Source: Polyangium sp. 15x6 | GTDB taxonomy: Bacteria > Myxococcota_A > Polyangia > Polyangiales > Polyangiaceae | Assembly: GCF_029960785.1 (NCBI RefSeq) | Contig: NZ_JASBQE010000115.1 | Coordinates: 1-36,177, forward strand | DNA length: 36,177 nt | Direction of reading: 5' to 3' | Shown here: in pieces, positions 16,157-23,681 of the stretch | How the letters are laid out: every line of letters begins with the position of its first letter | Position numbering within the stretch: position 1 is the first letter of the stretch | Translations under genes and position numbers: made by a program | Notes under the pieces: generated by a model | What the model saw: only the letters and a program-made list of their open reading frames with translations | Told to the model about the DNA's origin: nothing | Database searches by the model: none

Positions 16157-18006
16157 CGCAGCGCCGCCGCGGGCACGAAGGTGCCGATGAGCTGCATCAA
16201 CCGGGCGCTCGTCTCCCGGTGGAACTGCGCCACGAGGTGGCCACGCGCCTCGGGCCGCGTCCGAGACGCGTCGCCGAGCCATGTGATGATCGCGGCCCGC
16301 TCCGGGATCGACGTGCTCGCCGCGAGCTTGTCCGCCATCAGCGCGACCGCGTCGGCCGTGGGCGACCCGCGCAAGGCCCCCACGATGGCCGTGCGGACGG
16401 CGGGATCCGTCTCCTCGCGGAGACGCTCCAAGAGGCGCGGCCCGGCCTCCACGGGATCCAGGCGTCCCAGCGCTTCGGCCGCGTGCTGCCGCGTCGACGC
16501 GCTCTCCGCGCCGAGCTGCGCCTCGAGCTCGTCGGCGAAGGCCGGATCGCCGCTGTTGCCCATGGCGTCGAGGACGAGGCGCGTCTTGCCCTCGTCCGCG
16601 GCGGCCGAGAGCTCCCTGTCGAGCGACGCGTGGACGTACGTCTCGAGCTCGTCGTCGTCGCCGCTCCGCCGGGCCATGCTGCCGAGGCCGAGCAAGCTGA
16701 CGTTCGCGACCATGTCGTCGCCGTCCTTCTGCGCCTGCGCGAGGAGCAGCTCGGCCGTGCCCCGCGTGGGCGCGCCGAGGTCGGATAGAGCGGACGCGGC
16801 CCGGGCGCGGTCGACGGCGCGCAGGCGCCTGTCCACGAGCACGTCCGAGAGGGCCCCCCGCGCGGCCTCGGTGCCCGACAGCTCGAGCGCGAGGAACAGC
16901 GCGGGCCGGGCCGCGTCGTCGATGTCGCCCGCCCGCAGCGCGGCGACCAGCCGTTGCGCTCCCTCGGGGTGCGCCGCGAGCCACGCCGCGAGCTCGCGCG
17001 CGGCCGCGTAGCTCGGATCCCCGGGCTCGCGGAAGTGCGCGAGGAACGCCTTGAGCGCCTCCTCGTAGGACACCTTCGCCATCCGGGCATCGACGTGCGG
17101 GTCACGTGCGACATCGAGGGCGAAGGCGTCGCGGAAGTCGGCGTCGCCCGGCGCGAAGGCGCGCACCGCGACGAACCGCGTATCGTCGCGCCTCATGCGG
17201 AATCGCTGGAGCAGGTCCGCCTGCACCTGGCCCTGCACGAGGATCTGGACGCGCTCGAGGCCGGACGTCGACGCGAACCATCGCGGATGGTCGTGGTCGA
17301 AGCTCGCGGTGGCCTCCGAGGCGACCACCACGACCGACAGGCCCAGGGCCTCGGCCTGCGCTTTCCCCTCGTACGCGGCCTTGCGCCGCTTCATGCGCAG
17401 CGCCGAGCCCGTCGCCTCGGACACGTCCTCGTAGTTCGCCTCGAAGGGGCCCATCCCATCCGACTGGGACGCGCTCCAGCGCCGCGTCTCGTCCGTGGCT
17501 GGCAGCACGAACTCGTGGGTCAGGAGCAGCGACTGCACGAACTGCCGGCGGCGAGCGTCCCAGTCGCGCGCGAAGCCGAAGCCGACGAAGCGACACGAGG
17601 CGTCCATGTCCACGAAGAAGGGGTCCGTGAGGGATCCCTTCACGCGCTCCTCCGGCAGCGTCAGCTCCTGGCTCCGGGAGACGTCGCTGAGCGCGGCGCG
17701 GAGCCGATAACGCGTCGCCGAGAGCTGCTCGACGACCTCCACGCTCAGCGTCGCGCGGAGGTGGTCCTCTTCCTCGCCGCGCACGTCGCGGACCGTGGAC
17801 GCGAGCGTGAACGCCGCCGTCTCGCCGGGCTCGAACCGGCACTGCGGGGCGACCGAGGCCGCGCGCGCGGCCTCCGTCTCTTTGGCAGGCACGCCCGGCT
17901 CCGCCCCTCGCCGCAGGCCGAACGTGATCCCCAAGATCGAGACGGCGGCGAGCGTCGCCGCGACGGCCGCCATCTTCTTGCGATCGCCCTTCGCCATGGC
18001 GCTCAC
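16153..18006 (-). CDS. Membrane-anchored beta-domain plus HEAT-like protein, resembling LLTP/vitellogenin N-module
   Basis: The 617-residue protein has an N-terminal anchor (about 12-32) after a basic start, then a beta-rich region (about 55-290) and a helical repeat region (about 305-615) of HEAT-like units such as RQHAAEALGRLDPVEAGPRLLERL. The order and spacing resemble the N-terminal sheet plus helical domain of large lipid transfer proteins (vitellogenin, MTP): an opening F-x-P-G-E strand, the RYRLRAALSDV strand, DPFFVDMDASCRFVGFGFAR followed by a helix (RRQFVQSLL), and a later LVQGQVQADLLQRFRM strand. This resemblance is by eye, unverified. GTG start at 18006 follows GAGGAG and overlaps the upstream stop (GTGA); ATG at 17997 is an alternative. 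A plain HEAT/PBS-repeat protein is the fallback. Confidence 0.7.
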   Translation of the reverse strand: MSAMAKGDRKKMAAVAATLAAVSILGITFGLRRGAEPGVPAKETEAARAASVAPQCRFEPGETAAFTLASTVRDVRGEEEDHLRATLSVEVVEQLSATRYRLRAALSDVSRSQELTLPEERVKGSLTDPFFVDMDASCRFVGFGFARDWDARRRQFVQSLLLTHEFVLPATDETRRWSASQSDGMGPFEANYEDVSEATGSALRMKRRKAAYEGKAQAEALGLSVVVVASEATASFDHDHPRWFASTSGLERVQILVQGQVQADLLQRFRMRRDDTRFVAVRAFAPGDADFRDAFALDVARDPHVDARMAKVSYEEALKAFLAHFREPGDPSYAAARELAAWLAAHPEGAQRLVAALRAGDIDDAARPALFLALELSGTEAARGALSDVLVDRRLRAVDRARAASALSDLGAPTRGTAELLLAQAQKDGDDMVANVSLLGLGSMARRSGDDDELETYVHASLDRELSAAADEGKTRLVLDAMGNSGDPAFADELEAQLGAESASTRQHAAEALGRLDPVEAGPRLLERLREETDPAVRTAIVGALRGSPTADAVALMADKLAASTSIPERAAIITWLGDASRTRPEARGHLVAQFHRETSARLMQLIGTFVPAAALR

Positions 18007-20108
18007 TGGAGCTCCTCGGGCGTGCCCATCGACGCGCTCAGGAGCCGCGTCTCGAAGCTGGGGGAGGAGAAGCTGAAGAGGTGCACCTTCAGGCTCTTGG
18101 CGAAGCGACGGATGCCGACCTTCCCGACGATGGAGACGTCGCCTTCGAGCGGCGTGAACGACATGTCCCAGGTCACGTCGCCGCGGACGAGCAGCTTCTC
18201 ATCGGCGGTGAGCCCGAAGCCGAGCGTCGTGTCGAGCGGGAAGCTCGTGGTGACGAAGCGCAGATCGGCGACCACCGCCGCCTTCACGATCTTCAAGTCG
18301 ACGCCGCCCTCCACGGTGCCGGTCAGGCCGAAGTTCGGCGAGGTGACGCGCGTCATCCGGCCGCACGCGGTGATGGTGTCGGCCGACTTCAAGAGGTCCT
18401 GGCACGTGGCGGAGTCCGAGAGCGCCTCGAGCGTGTCTTCGAGCGCGACGCCGATGGAGCCGCCGACGCCGATCTTGAAGCCGACGGTCACGGGACCGAA
18501 GCCGAAGCCGAGGCTGCCGATCGTGAAGGACTTCGCGGCGCTGAAGTCCTCGGTCTGGACGATGATCGCCGCTTGCTTCGACACGCCGAAGATGCGCTGC
18601 CCGAAGGCGTCGACGCCCACCTCGTACGAGGTCTTCGTGGGGTCGACGGCGAGGTTCGCGTCGGCGAAGGCGCGCGCCATTGTCAGGTCGAAGCTCTTGC
18701 CGATCTTGCCCTTCAGCGCGACCTCCCCCTCGGTCCGGCTGAACGCGCCGCTCAGGTCGAGGCGGTTCTGGGTCGACATCGTGCTCTCGATCGCGATGCG
18801 ATCATTGCCGAGCTTGCGCTCGAACTCCTTGTCGAAGCTGCGAGAGGAGGCGGCCGAAGAGGACGAGGCCTCGCGCACGAGCACGACCTCGAGCTCGCGG
18901 CAATCGTCGAGGTTGCCGTCGCCCTCGTTGCCCCCCTGGGCGAACGCCCCGGTGAAGCAGCCGCGGATGACGAAGTCGCTCTGGTTCGCCCACGCGCCGC
19001 CGGGCGATACGGCTTCGAGGGCGGCCCCTTCGAGGTAGAGCTCGTGCACGGCGTCGTTGGCCGTGCCCGGCACGATGCGATCGACGACGACCTCGGCGAC
19101 CCTGCTCTTCGGATTGGCGGGATCCCGGATGGTGAGGGGCAGTTGCGTCATGCCGTCGGCCGCCGACCGGATGGTGTAGGACACGGTCGCCTTGCCGGGC
19201 GGCACGCTGACGGCGGCCAGCGCCGCGTCGTCGAGCCCGAATTTCAGGTCCTCCTCGATGGTGGGGACGGCCTCGAGGAGCGATGGCGGGATCTGCGAAG
19301 GATCCAGCGCGGAGATGTACGGGTCGCGCCCGTTGACGACGAAGCGCGACTGGACCACGAGGGCGGGGTCGATGTCAGGGGGGCCGTCGGGGCCGATGTC
19401 CTCGGTGGGCTGCCTCGACAGGACGGCCACCGAGGAGCTCGAGCTGAGCGCGTAGCGGACGTCGATGAGCGAGCCTTCGGCGCCCGTGGGGGTCGGCTGG
19501 AGGCGGATCGGGTGCACGCAGCCGGGCTTGGGGTCCGCCGCGTCGAGCGAAGCGCGGCAGAGCTTGTTCGGCGCGTCGCCTCGGCGCGCGTCCGAGAACA
19601 CGACGCTCGGGGCGTCGAGGTCCGACCCGATCTCGGCCGCGAGCTCCGGGCCCCCATTGAAGTCGACCTGGAGGTTCACCTCGGTGTTTTTCGCGGCGAG
19701 CTCGGCGCACTGCGAGGTGGGCCAGATGTAGGCCTCGACGATCCGCTCGGTCCCGTCGCCGATCACCTCGACGTCGATGGCGCTGGAGCTGCAGCCGAGG
19801 GGGTTCTTCGGGTCGGTGGGGTTGGCCTCGACGAACGAGAACGTGACGGCGACATTCCGGGTGCCCGGATTCGCGGGGTCGTCGCTGTCCGCGGTGATGC
19901 CGAAGGTGATGGGGACCCGATTATTGACGTAGACCGGCTTCGACAGGTCGTAGGGGACGTCGAGGTGCGTCAGCCGCATCCGCTGCACGGCGGCGGCAGC
20001 GACGCACTGGCCATTGCGTTCGACGCTCCCTTCCTCACAAACGGCTGCTTCTTGGCAGGCGGCGGCAAGGAGGGAAAAAGCAAGGAGGTAAGAAGGACGA
20101 AAGTGCAT
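18003..20108 (-). CDS. Large beta-rich lipoprotein of unknown function
   Basis: The 701-residue product begins MHFRPSYLLAFSLLAAAC with lipobox Cys18, followed by a short Cys-rich stretch (CEEGSVERNGQC) seen in many myxobacterial lipoproteins. The ATG at 20108 is preferred to an in-frame GTG 60 bases upstream because the signal peptide starts here and GAGG precedes it by four bases. The middle is Ig-like or beta-sandwich in style; a Ser-rich linker (SSSSAASSR) precedes a C-terminal half of alternating polar/apolar strands (for example TLGFGLTADEKLLVRGDVTW) like the amphipathic sheets of lipid-binding or outer-membrane proteins. First gene of the operon; its stop overlaps the HEAT-like gene. 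No known family recognised. Confidence 0.75.
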   Translation of the reverse strand: MHFRPSYLLAFSLLAAACQEAAVCEEGSVERNGQCVAAAAVQRMRLTHLDVPYDLSKPVYVNNRVPITFGITADSDDPANPGTRNVAVTFSFVEANPTDPKNPLGCSSSAIDVEVIGDGTERIVEAYIWPTSQCAELAAKNTEVNLQVDFNGGPELAAEIGSDLDAPSVVFSDARRGDAPNKLCRASLDAADPKPGCVHPIRLQPTPTGAEGSLIDVRYALSSSSSVAVLSRQPTEDIGPDGPPDIDPALVVQSRFVVNGRDPYISALDPSQIPPSLLEAVPTIEEDLKFGLDDAALAAVSVPPGKATVSYTIRSAADGMTQLPLTIRDPANPKSRVAEVVVDRIVPGTANDAVHELYLEGAALEAVSPGGAWANQSDFVIRGCFTGAFAQGGNEGDGNLDDCRELEVVLVREASSSSAASSRSFDKEFERKLGNDRIAIESTMSTQNRLDLSGAFSRTEGEVALKGKIGKSFDLTMARAFADANLAVDPTKTSYEVGVDAFGQRIFGVSKQAAIIVQTEDFSAAKSFTIGSLGFGFGPVTVGFKIGVGGSIGVALEDTLEALSDSATCQDLLKSADTITACGRMTRVTSPNFGLTGTVEGGVDLKIVKAAVVADLRFVTTSFPLDTTLGFGLTADEKLLVRGDVTWDMSFTPLEGDVSIVGKVGIRRFAKSLKVHLFSFSSPSFETRLLSASMGTPEELQ

Positions 20109-20249
20109 GGGACCTCGCGGTGGCCAGGAGTTGGGGTGCGAGGCGAGCGACGCGCCCGCCATAGACACACCCGAAAGCTAGGGTGGCTCGCGCGTGCCGT
20201 CGCCTTACTCGGCCTTAATCGTCCCGACTGACCTTACCCGCGCGGGACG

Positions 20250-20888
20250 TCAGCCTTCGGCGCGCAGTCTCGTCGACCAAGCGACCCGGCCACGGGACGA
20301 GAGGTTTTGATCTCGCGCGACGTGGCCTCCGGTTCGACTTGGACGGCGCTCGGTGCGCGGGAACGTCGCGTCGGCGCCCGCCGCATCGAGCGCCGTCCTC
20401 ACAGCCGTGGCTGCCCGATCAAGGACACGAAGCACGTTCGCTTGGTGCGCCTCGACCCAGAAATGCACCGTCATCTCCACGTTCGAGGGCCCGAGCGACT
20501 CGACATAGACCCACGCCGCCGGATCGGCCATGACGCCCTCCGTGCCGGAGAGCGCGCCCCGGATCACCTCGCGATCCACGTCGACGTCGTCGACGTAGCT
20601 GATGCTGACGCCGAGGCGCACGCGCCGAGGTCCGTTCGCGGTGCGCACAATCATGCCTCGCGTGTAGACCTCGCCGTTCGGCACAACCAACAGCTCGTTG
20701 TCGTAGGTCCGAATCCGGGTCGAGCGGACGTCGATGTCCTCGACCGTGCCCTCGTAATTGCCAGTGCGGATCTGATCGCCGATGCGGAAAGACCTTCGCC
20801 CGAGCAGGAGCACACCGGCCACGAAGTTCTGGAGGATGTCCTTCAGCGCGAACCCAATGGCCACCGAGCTGATCCCGAGCCCTGCCAC
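20250..20888 (-). pseudogene. MscS-type mechanosensitive channel, 5'-truncated
   Basis: From a GTG at 20888 the frame encodes AGLGISSVAIGFALKDILQNF, the pore helix (TM3) of MscS channels, followed by LGRRSFRIGDQI, NYEGTVEDIDVRSTRIRT and VPNGEVYTRGMIVR, the beta domain. The first two transmembrane helices and the start of TM3 are missing: the frame runs only 17 codons further upstream (through WRDLV) to a TGA at 20940-20942. Family members begin at least 60-100 residues earlier. The C-terminal tail is Arg-rich and irregular. It lies beside an IS701 element (21060-22571), so loss of the 5' end through transposition or deletion is likely. A functional channel is not expected. Confidence 0.8.
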
Positions 20889-21055
20889 GAGGTCGCGCCA
20901 GCGCGAATCTACCGGCAGACAAGCGGCTTGATGCCGACATCAACGACCCCGTCCATTCTCGCCGCATCGTTCGTGCATCTACGCACGGTGCTCCAGGACG
21001 CCCGCTCGAGCCTGCCCGGAGAGGGCGCGGAGACGTGCGCTCGACGCCCAAACGA

Positions 21056-21072
21056 CTAGCACTACTCTGCCA
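21056..21072. repeat. IS left end: target duplication CTAG plus 13-bp terminal inverted repeat
   Basis: ctag (21056-21059) is the putative target duplication; cactactctgcca (21060-21072) is the terminal repeat. Its exact reverse complement is at 22559-22571, followed by ctag at 22572-22575. Confidence 0.9.
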
Positions 21073-22571
21073 CCACCACCCACGCGTTTCATATCGGCAC
21101 GAGCGCCCGCACCGTCGCTCCGCACCGCGCGCATTTTTGGGGCGCAGCGAGCCTTTGAATCAATCGCCGCCGGATCTCCGGTAGCGACGGTTCAGGCGGC
21201 GGGCCGCTGCGCCCGGTCGTTTTTTTCGGCGTTACGCAGGTGCTGGAGGAAGGCGAAGGCCATCATCGTCAGGAGCGCGTGATGGTGCAGCGCGTGCCAG
21301 GAGCGGCACTCGACGTGGTCGAGCCCGAGCTCCTCTTTCATCTGCTGATGAGCTTGCTCGCAAACCCATCGCGCCTTGACCACCGAGGCAAGCGTTCCGA
21401 GGTCGGCGTCAGCCGGGTAGTTCGAGAGATAATACTTCCGCTCGCCGCTCGCGCGCTTTTCGCAGATGAGCCATGCCTCTTCGCCAGGCCCGTGATTGTG
21501 TCCGACGACCTTCGGTCCGTCAGCCACGCGTACGCGAATTGCCGCGAAGGACGCAGTAAGAGGGTTCTTCGTGCCGTCACGCCAGCTCACTTCCTCGAAG
21601 CCGTTTTTCGCTCGCGTGGAGAACACCTCGTGTGCCTTCTTCGGGGCCGCCGATACCTTCCCGCGCTTCGGCGGACGACCGCCCGGTCGTGTTCTCTCGG
21701 GCGCGGCCACACGTACGGATTTCGGATAGACGAGCTGGTTCGAGTTCACGCCAACCGCCCACTTGAGCATCAATTGTGAAAGCCCGCGTCGAAACGCGGC
21801 GCACGCGCCGTACCCCGCATCCGCCAGGACATCGCCGAACTCGACGCCGCTCTGCATGATGCGCTCGACCTCATCGAGTGCGATTTGCCATTTGGGCCGA
21901 AACACCACGTCTTCGGGCACCTTTGCGCGGCGCCGCCGCGCTGGATCGTGCGCCCACTCTTTCGGGAGGTAGAGCCGGAGCGCGACGGGGACGGGCACCT
22001 CGTCACGCGCAAGCGTGACCGAGACGAGAGCTTGGCAATTAGCGTTCTTGCCGAGCTGCCCGCAGTACTGATGCGCGACGCCAACCGAATGAGTCCCCTT
22101 CTTCGGGATCGCCGTGTCGTCGATGACGAGATGGGCATCTTTGCCGCCGACGAGCGCTCCTGCCTTCTCGAGGAGCACCCGCTCGTGCCCGGCCGTGTCC
22201 CAGCGAGAGGTCGAGACGAAGTGGTGAAGCTGCTGTGTCTCGCCCGGGCAAACCCGCGCGGCCATCGGCTCGATGCTCTTGCGGTCGCCAGGCCCGAGGA
22301 GCCCACGCATGTAGACCTGCGACCACTTCCGCTGAGATGGGTAGCCGAACTCGTGCAGGAACGGCGCTAGCCAGTGCTCGAACTCGCGCTCCCAGTGCTC
22401 CTCGGCCAGTTCGTCACTCTTGAACGTGGGTTTGACGGCGGTCACGCGGACAAACCAGCGCAAGGCGTTCCGCCGGGCCAAATTTTGGTCAGGGAAAGAT
22501 CGGAAGGCAGGTAGATCTAGCTTGTCGCGCGTCAGGTCGCGGGCACGATCGGTCAGGATGGCAGAGTAGTG
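21060..22571 (-). mobile_element. Complete IS701-family insertion sequence, 1512 bp
   Basis: The element is bounded by perfect 13-bp terminal inverted repeats and flanked by CTAG on both sides, the four-base duplication expected of the IS701 family. It holds a single uninterrupted transposase gene (21192-22481) and no passenger genes. Both termini and the frame look intact, so it may be recent or still active. It lies between the truncated MscS gene and the foreign-looking ABC/two-component module. Confidence 0.92.
21192..22481 (-). CDS. IS701-family DDE transposase
   Basis: The 429-residue product carries all catalytic blocks: the first Asp in LVIDDTAIPKKGTHSVGVAHQ, the second in VLADAGYG, and the Glu in CEQAHQQMKEELGLDHVECRS. 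GPGDRKSIEPMAARV is the family's N-terminal signature. The reading frame opens with TTG at 22481; a GTG at 22445 (VTAVKPTF) is an alternative start closer to the conserved part. It is intact and full length for the family. It is clearly a different element from the transposase at the left edge of the window. Confidence 0.94.
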   Translation of the reverse strand: MARRNALRWFVRVTAVKPTFKSDELAEEHWEREFEHWLAPFLHEFGYPSQRKWSQVYMRGLLGPGDRKSIEPMAARVCPGETQQLHHFVSTSRWDTAGHERVLLEKAGALVGGKDAHLVIDDTAIPKKGTHSVGVAHQYCGQLGKNANCQALVSVTLARDEVPVPVALRLYLPKEWAHDPARRRRAKVPEDVVFRPKWQIALDEVERIMQSGVEFGDVLADAGYGACAAFRRGLSQLMLKWAVGVNSNQLVYPKSVRVAAPERTRPGGRPPKRGKVSAAPKKAHEVFSTRAKNGFEEVSWRDGTKNPLTASFAAIRVRVADGPKVVGHNHGPGEEAWLICEKRASGERKYYLSNYPADADLGTLASVVKARWVCEQAHQQMKEELGLDHVECRSWHALHHHALLTMMAFAFLQHLRNAEKNDRAQRPAA

Positions 22572-22575
22572 CTAG
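22559..22575. repeat. IS right end: 13-bp terminal inverted repeat plus target duplication CTAG
   Basis: tggcagagtagtg (22559-22571) is the exact reverse complement of 21060-21072, and ctag (22572-22575) repeats the four bases outside the left end. Confidence 0.9.
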
Positions 22576-22801
22576 GCGCCGGGGAGGAGGAAATCCCGGG
22601 TTGTTTGCCCTATGCGCCGACGCGACCACGGCGTCGTCCCGCTAAGCTTGCACTTCTCCTGCAATTGATGGACTGACGCTCACCGCTCATCCTTGATTTG
22701 CGCCGTTCGTCACGGCCGGCCGCGCTTTCGTATCTGAGCGCTGGCCTGCTGTCGCCCTGCCCTCTAGCCTCATCCTTGCGTTCCACTCCAAGGAAGCTGC
22801 C

Positions 22802-23671
22802 ATGCTCTTGCTCCGCCATCTGCACAAGACCTATGACAACGGCGTCCACGCCACGAATGACGTCAGCCTCGACATCCCCACCGGCCTGTTTGGCCTGCTC
22901 GGCCCGAATGGCGCGGGCAAGTCCTCGCTGATGCGCACCATCGCCACGCTGCAGACGCCCGACAGCGGCAGCATCCACCTGGATGGTGTGGATGTGCTGC
23001 GCGATCCTCTGGCCCTGCGCCGTCGGCTGGGTTATCTGCCTCAGGATTTCGGGGTCTATCCCAAGGTCAGTGCGCTGGAACTGCTGGACCACTTCGCCGT
23101 CCTCAAGGGGCTGACCCGGCGTGGCGAGCGTAAGGAAGCCGTGGAAGCCCTGCTCCACCAGACCAATCTGTGGGAAGCACGCAAGCGGGCTGTGGCCAGC
23201 TACTCGGGCGGTATGCGCCAGCGCTTCGGCATCGCCCAGGCCCTGCTCGGCGCGCCGCGCCTCGTGATCGTCGATGAGCCGACGGCGGGCCTGGATCCGG
23301 ACGAGCGCAACCGCCTTCTCAATCTGCTGGCGCGCATCGGCGAGAAAGTCATCGTGATCCTGTCCACGCATATCGTGGAAGACGTGACCGACCTGTGTGC
23401 GCGCATGGCCATCATCGGCAAGGGCCGGGTGCTGGTAGAAGGCGAGCCGCAGGCGGCTATCGCCACGCTCAAGGGCCGCATCTGGCGCGGCGCCGTCAGC
23501 GATGCGGAGCTGCCGGACTTCCAGCAGCGCTTCACGGTCCTGTCTTCGCGCCTGGTGGGTGGTAAGCCGCAGATCAACATCTTCGCGGAAGCCCAGCCCC
23601 ATGCGGGCTTCTCCCAGGTCGAGCCGGGCCTGGAAGACGTCTACTTCCTGCAGCTGCGCGCGGCAGCCTGA
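22802..23671 (+). CDS. ABC transporter ATP-binding protein
   Basis: The 289-residue cytoplasmic ATPase has Walker A GPNGAGKS (34-41), the Q-loop Gln (LPQDFG, 81), signature SYSGGMRQR (133-141), Walker B LVIVDEPTAGLDP (154-166) and the switch His in ILSTHIVEDV. It resembles CcmA/multidrug-type ATPases with a short C-terminal extension. An aaggaag ribosome site precedes the ATG. The next gene, 10 bases downstream, encodes its permease partner fused to a peptidase. Codon use is CTG- and CGC-rich and unlike the CTC-rich genes at 1004-10444. Confidence 0.94.
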   Translation: MLLLRHLHKTYDNGVHATNDVSLDIPTGLFGLLGPNGAGKSSLMRTIATLQTPDSGSIHLDGVDVLRDPLALRRRLGYLPQDFGVYPKVSALELLDHFAVLKGLTRRGERKEAVEALLHQTNLWEARKRAVASYSGGMRQRFGIAQALLGAPRLVIVDEPTAGLDPDERNRLLNLLARIGEKVIVILSTHIVEDVTDLCARMAIIGKGRVLVEGEPQAAIATLKGRIWRGAVSDAELPDFQQRFTVLSSRLVGGKPQINIFAEAQPHAGFSQVEPGLEDVYFLQLRAAA

Positions 23672-23681
23672 GGTGCGGATC

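Noticed and set aside
16954-20231. Long plus-strand open frames (694 and 716 codons) opposite the three-gene operon
   Set aside because: Low-complexity Arg/Ala/Asp/Val composition, no motif, and they cross the coupled minus-strand genes that carry signal peptides and overlapping starts.
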